A stretch of 64,000 bases of DNA, taken from Bugula neritina (lineage: Eukaryota; Bryozoa; Gymnolaemata; Cheilostomatida; Bugulidae). Location: contig OZ037772.1 of NCBI GenBank assembly GCA_964035545.1, positions 9,931,818-9,995,817 of the forward strand, given 5' to 3'. This document shows, piece after piece, positions 24,502-37,545 of the stretch; positions within the stretch are counted from its first letter, which is position 1, and every line of letters begins with the position of its first letter. The position numbers and the translations under genes were made by a program. The notes beneath the pieces are model-generated. The model saw only the letters and a list, made by a program, of their open reading frames with translations, was not told where the DNA came from and did no database searches.

Positions 24502-27500
24502 ATGGATTTGTCTGTTTCCACAAAAAGACCACCGCCGAAGACAGACTCAGATTTAAAAGGTGATAAACTCTAATGCTTAATATTTACTGCATATTTACTT
24601 GAATTAATTTATAACAAGCTGCAAGTATTTTTTTGGGAATTTTTTATTTTCCCACTTGGTGCTTTTTATGCAATTTTTAAGTCCAGGATTTTAATCAAAT
24701 TTGTTTCCTGCATTTGTGCTAATATTTTACTCTTCTCGGTTTTCCCTGAGATGTTTGACATACTGCGCAAAGTGTCAGACAACAATGCTTTGGGTTCTAG
24801 AAAATGAATCATTGGTTGATGCACAAGTCACAGAAGTGCAACAACAGCATTGATTCACTGCTTAGAAAAATTAGCTAATTAGTTAATTGAGTAAAGTAGT
24901 TCTTAGTAAAATAGTTATAACTAGACCAGGTCATGTAATGGTAATCATAATTTTACATGTTATGCTTCTGTTTAGTAACTTGTAGTTTAGTAAATTCAAT
25001 GTGTTGTTATTTCAATTTAAATGTATAATTTGTAATATTATATTGACAGCACATGATGCTTTTGGTGCAGCGCTTCCTGTGGATTCATCTACTTCTGCAA
25101 AGAGACCAAAACTGCAGAGTAACTCGAGTATAGCAGGTGAGATAAGTTATTGCTTAGTATTTACACTCTCTGAATTATGAATTTTAAGTAAGAAACAAAG
25201 TGTGTCTTTTTCAGTATTTTCTACTGCCAATTGTCACTTATGTTATTAGCTTAAAGATCACTAATTCTATTTGACATAGAGACATATGTACTAGCTTTAG
25301 GAATACATATACTATAATAGATGATCAATAAATAAAAATGTTGAAGCATTGCGCAAAGCTAAATTATATGGAAACTTCGTGTTTTAAGAATTCTTGTCAT
25401 TTCATGTTATGTATTATATTATGCCTTTATAAAAAAGTGAAATACATTATACTGAATATAATTAGTACGTTTTTCAAGCTTGTTTTTTAATGTAAGATAA
25501 CAGAGAGCACTTTCAGATTCTATTCTCTAATAGTTAGACTTGTGATAACTATAACGAAATATCATTGCTTCAACAGTTGTTCAGCGTAATTTCTTCTGTA
25601 AAAGTATTGTGTACTAATACATTTTAAAACATTTTTGATGTGAGCAACCTTATGATTTTTTTTCTCATTTATCTCAGCTTTGTCCTGTTAGGGTAGCAGG
25701 AACAAATTCACGCAAGTTTATAGCCACTATCCCTGTGAGAAACTTATGATATAAGGGGTTTTTTGTTAGATCGGGCTAAGGACAATGGTTCATATGAGAC
25801 ACAGGAACAATTATGACTGGATTCTCTGCTTAACATCACCAATGGTAGTTGTTGGTATATATCGCAGCAAAAACAATTTCCATGTTAGCAGGTCTACATT
25901 TCTTTATAAGATCAGGTTTATTACAGAGAACTGCATGTACAGTGTTTACATTTTACTGTGTTAGTGTTTTCATTAAATAGATGGTTTGCATACTGAGCAA
26001 AGGTTGGTTTTTGTATCATATAGAACTTCCCGGTTGAAATTCACTGCATTTAACAAGTTTGCTGTATAAAATTATATTTAACGTTTTAGTACCACACAAC
26101 AAACTTCTGGGTTCTGGATCTTTTGGAGCAGTATATACTCATGTTGATTGGATTACTAAACAAGTTTGGGCAGTGAAAAAGGTTGACCTTGGCATGGTTG
26201 CCAGCTCCTCTTATCAAAAGGTGAAATTGTTCATATCAAATAAGTGGTTAAATAACATGAAAATACAAATCTGCTTTAATAGAGAATGTTTTATAACTGC
26301 CAGTAAACTGCAAATAATAATATTTATTATAAATCTTAATTGTGCACTCGAGTAAAGTTAGTCTTGAACGTACTCCGATATTTTAGCTGCTTATTAAATT
26401 GACTGAGTTGTAGTTAGAGATATTTCTGTTCTTCACAGCTAACTATAATGTTTATCTAAATTCTACATGTTTGGCATTCTATGGTTATTCTAAGAACTTA
26501 TTTCTAGAAAATTGATCATGCGATGAAGGAAGTGAAAATGATGGAGAAGTTGAAAAATCATCATAGAGTAGTCAGCTATATTAAACATGAGTTGGTTCCA
26601 CATAAGCTACATCCAGGTAGAGCTTATAATGCTTATAATATTTGAGATAGCCTTTCTACAGGTGTGATTACATAAAAAATAAACTCAATTACTTAATTCT
26701 GACAATTTGATAAAATGTATTGCTTTTTATGCTTAGTCACCACGTTTTGTGAAAATCTACTTTAAGCCATCTTGTTTACTTGTCTAAAACTTGCATACAC
26801 TTACAGATGGCTACTTGCTAATAAAACCTTCTAAAAAATTATTTAGATATTTGTGTGTGAGCGTGCGTGCGAGTGCGTGCGTGCGTGTGTGTGTGTGTAA
26901 CTAATACTACCGGTTTCATGTGCGTGAATTGCTTTTGACTGCAAATATGAAATGTGATCTTCACAGCCTTTTAAATTGGTTGAACTACTAGTTTTACCCT
27001 TTCTTTTATTTTTTAACCAATTATTATCTCTGCTCTGAAATGTCTGCCTGTTTTTTCACATATGTTAATGCTATTGTTTTATCAACATCTTCAATCTCTT
27101 GTGACAGAGATACAGGTTCTGTGTATATACATGGAGTACTTGCCTGGGGGCTCAGTGAGTAGTCGGTTAGATGCATCTGGTGCCTTCTCTGAAAAGGAAA
27201 CGAAGCGCTGCATGAGTCAGCTTCTGGAAGGTCTTTCTTATCTTCATAGCAGACGTCTGATACACAGAGATGTGAAAGGTGGTTAAATTATTATTTGTTC
27301 ATAGGCATCAAGGTGTTGTAATTGTTTACTGTATACATCTACTAATTTTTTTTTTTATTTGTCAATAATATTGTTTACATCTTTTTTCAGGGTCAAATGT
27401 TTTATTCGATGCTAATGACAACCTCAAACTGGCAGATTTTGGTGTATCAAAACAGTTGAATGAACTATCTACATTCTCAGCTCGTACGAACACCGGCCAA

Positions 27501-30500
27501 ATAGGAACTGCTAAATGGATGGCGCCAGAGGTCGTTGCTGATGAAAAATACAGTAGAAAAGCAGATGTTTGGTTTGTGTTTGTTTTAAAACAGACAGGTG
27601 CCCTACAAAACCTCAGAAGTTGTCAGCATTAATTACATAATTGAACTGAAACACATTATGCATAAGAGTTTAAACAGATAACACACATATTGTAACGTCT
27701 TATTGAGATGGTCCGTATTCTATAGAGTTCGGAAACATCAAACAAACTGATCAAACATTTATTGAACAGCTTTAGCTAGTTATAGAATTGTTTTTCACTA
27801 TTAAAATGGTTTTAAAGTAAAAATATTATAGTCTCAAGTTAATCAGTCTTTTATTAGATCAGCAAGTCACTCTAACATTAGGTTTATCTGGAGTGCTTTG
27901 CAAGTATTTTTAGTATTTTTTAGCATATTTCTTAAGCTAACATTAATTGTAGGAGTGCAGGAGCTACAATGGTAGAAATGCTCACAAAAAACCCGCCGTG
28001 GCCCAAATTGAAATCAGTTCAATGGACATTTAAGATTAATCAAAAGCAAAAGCCAGAATATACTCTGCCCCCATCAACTAGCCAGACAGCCCGGAACCTT
28101 CTAACTGACATATTCAACTATGATGAGAAGGCTCGACCCACTTCAGAGCAGTTGCTGGCCCATCTCTGGTTCAAGACACTAGATGATGGTAAGCTGGTAC
28201 AATCTAGCAAATACTGTTGTTGCTATAAATAGTATCATTTCAGATGCAGCATATCAAGTGTGAAGTCTCTTTCTACATGTAGTATGCAAGTACCGCTGAA
28301 ACTGCCCGTTTTGTTGTAACCTGTAACCCTCTGTAAGTTCAACTTCAACCTGTCCGTAACTGGTCTGGTAGTATAGTACTGGATAAGGGCTTACTCCACT
28401 CTGATAATATTAATTTAGTGCTGCAAATATTTAAACTTCTCTATATTTATAACATAAAAATCATGTAGCTAAAGCGTTTTCACTATAATAGGTTTGTAAC
28501 ACTTTTATGGACTTTCCCCATGTATCGTGGCACCAGAAATAGTTGCATGCTTCATTAAAACTTAGACCTATAACTCAACCAGCCATATTACAGGTCAATT
28601 AAAAAAGCTTGTGTAAGTTGTGCTGCAACGTCTCAAAATAAGCCTAGCCTATCAGATTGTAGAACAAAAATGTAAAAAGTTATTTTATTTCAATGCTAAG
28701 AGCTGCAGCACAAGTGGTAAACCAACACTTTGCAGTTGCTATCCTTTGTTTAATTATTATAATTAGTAATTACTGATTGCCTATTTTCAATATATTTTTT
28801 TGTTGAACTTATGCCGTGCTATAAATTGTTCATATTTATAGCAAATGTGTTGCATCGGCTTGTCTGCATTGTTGTAGGTTATTCTGGTACTTTGAATAAT
28901 TAATTCATTGTAATTATACTAGTCAAATGTGATTATCACATATAATATATCTATATCTGAAGTGTTGTGGTGATATGTTCCATCAATTTACTGAAGAAAA
29001 ATTTCAATAATTAGAAGCTTTCAATTATTGGTTATTCGTGTAGGTCTTTCAGTTATACACAATTGATCCAGCCTATACAGTTTCGTGCAGCTGTGTGTAT
29101 ACTGCTTGATATGCCTGCTTCTTTGATAGCCTTTGTGTTCTTTGCAACCTGTAGTCTATGTTATGTCTCTTTTTAGTGTGTTCAGTTCAGTTAGTTGTGC
29201 TAAAATTCTGGTCTGTTTCAACAGTCTATAATTCATCGTTGTTCATTTTTTCCATGGCATCTCGTTTCTACTATTTTGAATAAGTGTATCCATAGCTAAG
29301 ATATATACATTATTCTGTATTTTGGTAGCATATGATAAACCCTCTACTTCAATCATTAGATCAGGTCCATTTCAAGATTTTTGAGTACAGTCTTTATAAT
29401 AATGTTGTCAAATCTGGCAAGTGCTCACAAAGTAAAATTAAAATACTTGTATGTTACAAAAGGAAATGGTCACTAAAACTAGCATAAGCTCTTACAACTC
29501 TAATCCTCACCAGCAGTTTTGTATATTGGAATGCAGCGTTTAATAAGCAGGCTTATTGACAGTAAAGCACCTACTATTACATCTCCCCTCATGCTTTCAT
29601 TACACAATGACTGAAAGACTTTGCTTTGAATAAAGCCCCAAGGTGAATGGGGATGTACATAGGACCACTTTTATACTCCTATATAATTTTCTTACTACTA
29701 AACCATGCAACTCATTGTAATTCTTCATATATTACTCTTATTAATATATAGACCTGAAGGTGGAGATGGAGAAGGAACCTGTAGCTGAAGGCAGTGCAAG
29801 TATCTCCTCTGAACGAAGATCACCCCTTATAGCAATAGAACCAATAGAGACTGTATCTATTAGAGAACTCGTGTATTCTGTCCATATTTGTAATGGCATT
29901 ACATATGTTGGAGGTAACAATGGTGTAAAGAGAGTCAACAGAAGTTATGAAGTAGCTGAGAACTTTCTTTTTCGTATTGAGGCCGGCTCTGTGAGTAGTA
30001 TCTCAGTACATAATGATAGGATATATACTCTGTCTACTGGCTATACTGTGAGAGTTCATGACCTTGAAGGGAGGTCCATTACCAGCTGGACTCATACAGA
30101 TAAATCAAAGTGGACAAGTCAGCTTGTCATCATAAACAATCAGATAGCTATTCCTGATTGGCTAAATAAGACTCTAGTATTCTTCTCTCTGAATGGGGAG
30201 GTAGTAAACACTTTACCCTGTCCTCTACTCACTGATGTTTCTGTACGTCTGTCTGCTGCAGATAATAACTCAGTTATTATATCTCAGTATCACTCATCTC
30301 TAGTATACAAAGTAGACACCTCATCAGGTGACATTATCTGGCAGTGTAAGGATGTGGCTAAACCTAGTGGAGTGACCTGCTATAGAGATGAGTTTGTACT
30401 TGTGGCTGATGGTACTAAACCTACCACACTCTGTGTACTATCATTACATACAGGTTAGTTGTCTTGATATGCATGCAGTTGCATATGTTCGCCATGGTTA

Positions 30501-30794
30501 TTAGTATATTATATGAAAACTAAAATCTAACATATACAACACATACAGAGAGTGGCCCTATTGAACCATGATTCCTACTGCATGTTAACTGCATTATTTT
30601 ATATACCAGTAAATATTATTTTGACTTATACATATAGCCAACAGTAGTCATGTGATTGTTACGCAGGGCAACTTCTACACAGAATACCTTTCGAAGATTC
30701 CCGTGCTATCATACCAGATCTACACACAGCTGGTTCTACTTTGGTGGTTGCCGGATCATGGATGCGCCAAGTAAAATTCTATAGAATAAAGTGA
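24502..30794 (+). CDS. Kinase gene 1: MAP3K/STE-like kinase with C-terminal beta-propeller-like domain
   Basis: Nine coding exons: 24502-24559, 25050-25136, 26090-26220, 26508-26616, 27108-27278, 27391-27571, 27953-28188, 29752-30453 and 30667-30794. Phases agree and give 600 residues. Residues 1-48 are a short lead with the basic motifs TKRPPPK and SAKRPKL, possibly nuclear signals. The kinase domain follows: glycine loop GSGSFGAV, lysine in AVKK, alphaC MKEVKMMEKL, hinge YMEYLPGGS, catalytic HRDVKG, DFGVSK, GTAKWMAPE, then ADVWSAGATMVEML and RPTSEQLLAHLWF. Motif style (HRDVKGSN, GTxKWMAPEV) is that of STE11/MEKK-type MAP3Ks, so it should be an active Ser/Thr kinase. From about residue 325 come roughly six repeats of 35-40 residues (examples VRVHDLEGRSITSWTH, LVFFSLNGEVV, GDIIWQCKDV), typical of an NHL/PQQ-like propeller. 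Start chosen because the same ATG context recurs in gene 4 and the upstream frame is stopped. AATAAA overlaps the last codons (30785-30790). Confidence 0.85.
25668..25850 (-). mobile_element. Truncated tRNA-SINE tail, inverted
   Basis: Reverse complement of the tail of the SINE at 5572-5831, with shared blocks such as GCTTTGTCCTGTT, CTGTGAGAAAC and ACTGGAT. The tRNA-like head is missing. It lies in intron 2 of kinase gene 1 and has no counterpart seen in kinase gene 4, so it likely inserted after the duplication. Confidence 0.65.
26846..26899. repeat. (GT)n / GTGC microsatellite
   Basis: GTGTGTGAGCGTGCGTGCG run followed by pure GT, in intron 4 of kinase gene 1. Confidence 0.85.
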
Positions 30795-32647
30795 AGGTAA
30801 ACTTACAATTTGTGTAAAGAAATAATATGCTGCTATATCTGTTGCTAAAATTGCAAACCATAATTATTATCTATTTGAATTGCTATTTTACTCTTTAAGT
30901 ATATTTGTTTGACTTTTCTCAGCGAGTTTTGTTGAGCTTCTAGCTTAGAGGTATGTTCACTCAACATATATTCAGTTTCAACAGTTTGCATATTTTGCAT
31001 TGTTTGCAAGGTGTTGTAGAACTATCACCTTGACAAGTACAAGGATATATTTATAAATGAAGCTGTGAATTTCAACTCACTAATAATTTTGTCAGATTTT
31101 ACTTTTTACGCAATATTCAATACTCAATATCCAATACTCAATATTTATTATTCAATATTCAATATTCGATCAATACTCATTATTCAATATCTACTTATAC
31201 TCAATATTTAATACAAAGTATCTCTAAAAGTTTATTTGGTGCTCACTATTTGTAACTCCTATTTCGTTCTGTTTTAGAACTGGGTGACTATAGGAGTTCT
31301 GTTCGAGAGTAAAACTATTTGTTTGTCGGCTCGAAGTTGTCTCCCTATTCACTTTCAGATGCAGACAACTTCTATGAAATTCCACATTAACTCTCTTTCC
31401 CTCGTTTTCATTCTTTTAAATTTTAAAATTTCTAAACTTCATAGATATAATATCTTTACATTGACTTTGTGTAACGCAACAAATTTTTATCACGTATGTC
31501 TTCTAGTAGCTGTTGGATCTTTGATATGTTTATGTTATATCATCGTAAACTAATATTTGTGTGATTATTAAATCCTTAGTGTTTTTATGAATGAAATTCA
31601 TAACATTTTTCTATTCTCATCAATAAATACTATAATATTTTATTCTTTTTTATTTAGAACCATGCGTATTTTAATTTTTAACTTCTGTTTAATGCATTAT
31701 CATTTGTATATATTGTTTAACATTGACATGCAGTAACTGTTACTTGTTGGAGTTGAGTTTCAAATAAATACTATTTCATTTATAATTATTTTGATTATAA
31801 TTCTGTATTTCATCATTTGTACATCTTATATAGCAAATTTAATATACTCACATTGCTGCTATTTATTGAAATTACTAACATTCAACTGAATCTCATTTAT
31901 GTGTGCATGAAGGTGCATATTATATAATGTTCTACTCTAAATTACTGCTAAATTTTAACGCCCTTATGCTGTTGAGTACAATTCAAATCTCTTTACCATA
32001 TTATGATGAATCACCACTTACAGTATATAGATGAAAATATTATAAAAAAATTAAAATACTTCAGTGCAGCTCATTGCAATGGTTTACAGAATATATAGTC
32101 TTAGCATAAACAAATAATTTGTGTTCAATATATACTGTTGAGTTTGTGAAATGAGATGTTATATCTCCGAATTCTTGTAATAGCTACACTCCTCCAAGAC
32201 AGGCTAGGGTTATTAATTTACAGATTTGAAAGTGAGCACACAACTCCTGTTGTCTGTTGGTCATTCATTAAAAGTTGCGTTCTCATTTCAATCATTGTTT
32301 ATGAGCAGACAATTCATATATGATAGATAATAAAACAGCTCACAGTTGGGCAATATTTTCTAACCTACTTTTTTAATAATTGCTGCATCAACTACATTAT
32401 ACCACAAAGCTCCTGTTACAAACAGACATTCTGTTCAAATTAAATATCAATTATAAAGATTTATCAAAGACAATTTTATCTGTCTGATTTAATAGAATTG
32501 CTCCCCTTGCTACAGCTATAATATAGAAATAGGCAGTTTTAACTAGATTTTGTGTTGATGGAAATAAATATATTGCAGGCATTATTTTAGCTTTTTGAGC
32601 TTTCCATCTAAATTAAGGGCTGTTGTTACTTTGTGATTTCAAAAGGC
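30795..32647. other. 3' flank of kinase gene 1 and intergenic DNA
   Basis: The first few hundred bases match the 3' flank of kinase gene 4 after 59478. At 31108-31206 there is an imperfect minisatellite of CAATATTCAATACTCAATAT units. The 89-codon frame at 31284-31553 is not preserved as a frame in the gene 4 flank, so it is taken as untranslated or intergenic. Nothing else recognised. Confidence 0.5.
31108..31206. repeat. Minisatellite of CAATATTCAATACT units
   Basis: Repeated 10-bp-like words TATTCAATAC, CTCAATATTC and variants over about 100 bp, downstream of kinase gene 1. Confidence 0.7.
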
Positions 32648-33070
32648 ATATGGGTCATTTTACTTAATTTAGTGCATGCTGAAATCTCCAGTTTTTAGCT
32701 ATTTTTCACAATTTAAATGGTAATGAGCATGGATCTTTGCCCAAAACTAGTAAAACACCAATAAATACACCAAAATAATCACGGTTCTTCTTAATTTTGC
32801 ATCATTTCCCATTTTTTTTCTTATTTATTTATCAGGAGTGCTGACCGTTACGAAAAAACTGTAACGGTATGTAACCAAAAGTAGCCGAAAAATTAGGAAA
32901 AAACATGGGAAATGAACCAAAATTAAAAAAAAGTTTAATCATTTAGGTGTAATTATTGGTGTTTTATTAGTTTTGATCAAAAACCTATGTTCATTAGCAG
33001 TTAAATGGTGAAAAATAGCTAAAAACTAAAGATATCCAGTGTGTACTAAATTAAGTAAAATGACCCATAT
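32648..33070. mobile_element. Fold-back MITE, about 423 bp
   Basis: Begins ATATGGGTCATTTTACTTAA and ends with its exact complement ending TGACCCATAT. The two arms, each about 190 bp, are inverted copies of each other at roughly 80 percent by eye, separated by a short centre around CCGTTACG at 32847. No coding frame. The right arm recurs at about 63668-63908, so this is a dispersed family. Confidence 0.8.
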
Positions 33071-34392
33071 TGAAATAAAAAAGAGAAAGAAAAGACACGC
33101 AACCAAATTTGATTGTATAAAATATTAATATGCTGAATTTGCTTATATGCAACATGCAAAATATAAAAAGCATTAGTCTTATAATATTGACGTATATATG
33201 GTACAGTTTAGTATAATATGTTATAGGCTAAAGTCTAATCTTTACAGCTTGTATATAGTTGTAGGTATAACTGTAAAAACTATAGACATCTATAGTTTAG
33301 AAACTAATAAGCATAATAAGTCTGAACACAGTTTTAATCACAAACTATAATATATTTTATTTTATTTTTTTTTGTACGTATATAAAACTATGCAACTGAT
33401 GAAAGCTAAAAACAAACCTTGTTATATAATAGTGGCATCAAACAAGTAAAAAATATGGTGAAAATGAAAAGCATATTATTTTAAAATTTTACAACATTTA
33501 GCTACATTTCATGTTATGTAATACTGTGGCATTCTAAAATAATTGAAAATGCAATAAAAAATTGAGTAACCATATAAAAAAATTGATCGACAAAAAAAGC
33601 TTAAAGATAACAATATCACAGGCAAGAAAAATACAAAAAAATTAAAATAAAGTTTTCAGCAACAAAGTAAATAATATAAGCATTTTATCTTACATTTGAA
33701 TGGGCGGAATACATTATTGGAGCTGTTATAACTATGCTGTAACTCATCACACTCAACTGCTACAAACAGCTAAGCTAAGCAAACTATTTTCATAAGATAT
33801 TTAGATTTGATACATTAAAACTGTCATATGCTATAACCTAACCAATCAGATGGCATCTAAATTCTGCTTTCAGGAAAATAATATTTGCCTTTAACTTAAA
33901 TATATAAAGGCTATGTGTACCTTTTCATAGGCATCAAGTTTTATGTGCTGCCATCAATCAGGTTTTTTTTTACAAAGTATTTACAATCCTGTTGCTAAGC
34001 AACAAAAACAAGCTGTTGGCATACATGTTTAAAAGAGCTGAATAGTGTAATTTAATAAACTAGATAACTGTGATACCCAACACAGCTGGCATTATGACTG
34101 AGACAAACAAACAGGTGATGTACAATACTTGATAATCAAAATTTCATATATGCTAAAACCTTATCGATCAGATCCTACTTGCATGGCAGAGCATCCCAAG
34201 CTTTTCACAAAGCAGAAAGAAGTTTATAACAAGTCCTCAGCCAGATGAGAACTATCATTGATTGTGTAGAAAAATGAGATGACTGGTTAATAAGAAATAT
34301 TAGAAATGATTTACTCTCAACAGGTTTAGACTTGTCTGATATCAAAATAATGCTGCAGTCCGGCAGATGCTTCATCCTCCCCCACAGCTAGT
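33071..34392. other. Intergenic DNA between kinase genes 1 and 2
   Basis: AT-rich, with no exon-like frame or recognised repeat. The two neighbouring genes converge here, so it holds the 3' ends of both. Confidence 0.5.
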
Positions 34393-36654
34393 CTAGTTTA
34401 TTTCATAGACTTCAACAGTTTGACTCCAGTATCTGGCCATCACCAGAGTGGAGTCTATGATACTCAGACTGTGTACGTAGCCATCTCCTCCTATTGATAT
34501 TCTAGATAGCACCTGTCCTGTAGAAAGCAATTTTAATTCTGTCAGTCCAAGTTATTTATTTTACCACCAAATTTATTCATGATAAAGATGATTGCATTAC
34601 TACAATCATATTAAATGACGATGCTAACTTGCATGTTTGCCTTATTACATTTTTTATTGTAATGATATAAAAAGCTTTTAATTTTTAAAATGTATATCTG
34701 TAAACAGATCATTTTCAATGAACATGGATACATAAAATTATCGTCTCGCTTTTACCTCTATAGTTGCCTCCATAAACAGAGATTGTTAATTACTGAGTGC
34801 TTCTAATTAAAAAAACAGTTTTAGTTAATGTGAGCAAACCATAAGAGAAAAAATACTAGACCAAATTTTAAAACTCGCCCCCTTCATCATACTTTAGAAC
34901 TTTTGCAGCAATGAGCTACAAGTAATAATTATTTATAGCGTTGTTTAGCTGCAAAGTTTTAATAATTGAATAATATATATTTTAGTATAATATGCAAACT
35001 CTGCATGTTACAATATCAAAGCAACACTGACCTGTATCTAAGGATAGGACGCAGAGCTGGTGTGAGGAGCTGTTATTCTCAATTACAAAGACAAACATAT
35101 CTTTATAACAAGTCATTCCAATTGGGTTTATCAGCTCTCTACATTTCCAGGCAATTTTACCATTTGACAGTCCAAGCTTGATTATGAGAGTTGAGCTTTC
35201 CTGAGATATGATGACAGAATTACTATCAGCTATGCATATTCGGGTTTGAAGTTCTTTAAGAAAAACACAGGGCAAAGTTTTTTTTACCTCTCCATTCAGA
35301 GAGTAGAATACTAGTGTTAGATTGGATCTGTCTGGAATAATTACTCGATCTTTAGTGATCACAAGTTGATTCAGCCAACGTAGTTTATCACTGTGCGACC
35401 AACTGTCTATTAAGTCACCTTGAAGATTGTACACATTAACAAGTGATCCGATATGCAAGATGTAGATTTGATCATTATATACAAAAACACTGCTAATCCT
35501 GTTTAGTGGAGTCAGGATAAAAGGAGAGGGTTGTGCTATCTGTCTTGTACAAAGGGCTATTTTGTAAATATTTCTTTCACATCCGACATACACACTACTC
35601 TCGTATGTGTTAACAGATATGCAGCCTGCTGAAAACCGTATGCCATGGATGAAATCTATGGTGTTGGGGTGTGAACAAGAGGTCAAAGGTTGAAGGTCAG
35701 CTTCGGCTCCTATTTGAAAAAATGAAAATAATAAAAATGTGTAAATTATTCAAAAATCTTGAAATATTGACGGAACTTCCAGCTTTCAAAATCAACCTAG
35801 CTCTAGCAAATATGATGCATTGGTTATGTAATATTACATTCCGTCATTTAAATTTTTTTGTAAATTAAATGCTTTGAATATCAAATATGTTTTTCTTTTT
35901 GATTATGTAATTAACTTTAAAGGACAGGCTTGAACACAAATCAGCATAACTCAATGAGCTTTATCATTTCAATATCCGGCTTTTTGATATCAGATATTAA
36001 TGGTAATTTTTCAGAAAATGATGGAAATTACAACAAAATAGGTTTGAAAACTAAATATTGGCATTCGGTTCACTTAATTTTAGAACTTTAATATTTAATT
36101 CTATTTTATTAGATGGGTATAAAAAAACTTAAGACATGACAACTCTTACCGTAAGCAGTCTCAGTACTTCCTGTATGAAACCAGGGATGTTTGAGCAACA
36201 TGCCAGCTGTGGGTCTTCTATACTGATTGTAGTTAAACGTGCTACTAAGAAAATGTCTTGGAGCTTCACTTATTTCAGACTGAAGCTTGTAATCAGGGGG
36301 TGCTTTTTGGCTAATTTTAAAAACCCACTGTTCCACATTGTACTCTGACCATGGTGGGTGCCGGCTAAGCATTTCTACCATTGTAGAACCCGTGCTCCTG
36401 TATAGCGAGACATAACATGAAGATATTGTAGTGCTTACATATAAATGTACAATTGGCAATTTATATAATTTTCAGCAGCTTCAATTACGCTACAATATCG
36501 GACTGTGCAAAATAGAAATTAAAACATTTTTCATTACAATGAGTAGTGCTGAAACACTTTAAAAAGTATATAATGATAAAAAGATGCAACCTGAGCTCAT
36601 AAAAGAAAATAATAAGAATATTTTTATATAAATGGAAATTGGTGGTTGTCCTGT

Positions 36655-36968
36655 GAATGGTTATGGTATGAATGGTTATGGTATGAATGGTTAAATGGTA
36701 TGCGTGGTTATGGTATGAATAGTTATGGTATGAATGATTATGGTATGAATGGTTATATTGTATGAATAGCTATATGGTAGGAATGGTTGTATGGTATGAA
36801 TGGCTATGATATGAATGGTTATGGTATGAATGGTTATATGGTTCGAGTGGTTATGGTATAAATGTTTATATGGTTTGAGTGGTTAAGGTATGAATGGTTG
36901 TGGTATGAATGGCTATGATATGAATGGTTATATGGTTTGAGTGGTTATGGTATGAATGGTTATGATAA
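36655..36968. repeat. Minisatellite of GGTATGAATGGTTAT units
   Basis: About 20 imperfect units of 13-17 bp (TATGGTATGAATGG, TATATGGTTTGAGTGG and similar) in an intron of kinase gene 2. The unit is not part of any exon. Confidence 0.85.
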
Positions 36969-37483
36969 TACCTTCATAGTACTGCATCACCACCAGGCTA
37001 GGCTAGTTGGTAATTTATGCAAAAATAGTTTAAAATCAGAACATATAATGAAAATTAGACAGTTGATTAGTAGACAATTATGTTGAACATGTATCTAACC
37101 ATATATCAGCCTTTCTACCATATTTTTCACAAGCAACGACTTCTGGAGCCATTCATTTATCCGTTCCAACTTCTCCAGTATTTGTACCAACTATTGTACT
37201 TGAAAATGTAGAGAGTTTTTCCAAATGTTTCGATACGCCAAAGTCTGAAATCTTTATGTCTCCATTTCTAGCTAACAGGATATTTGAACCTGCAATAATA
37301 ATATCGTTCCAGAATAAAATTAATTATTTTATTATTTCCTTCGAGAATCAATAGACAAGATTGAAGGTGTTGTATTATATATGCATTTTCTGTTAAGCTT
37401 AAAGTGGTAATCATAAAGCTATATGCATTTAAGTTTGAGAACCAAACCTTATTCCATTATGAATTTATGTAGCCCCCACAATG

Positions 37484-37545
37484 CAATAATTGGCATGCTG
37501 GTTTGCAAGTTTCAGGTCTGCGGTTTGATTGCCGGTGGGTCAAAA
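37484..37545 (+). mobile_element. Remnant of tRNA-derived SINE head
   Basis: GCATGCTGGTTTGCAAG followed by GGTCTGCGGTTTGATTGCCG, an altered B box, matches the fragments near 1370 and 41530. Intronic in kinase gene 2. Confidence 0.45.

Noticed and set aside
31284-31553. 89-codon frame with a hydrophobic end downstream of kinase gene 1
   Set aside because: The corresponding flank of kinase gene 4 does not keep the frame; it is probably untranslated or intergenic.
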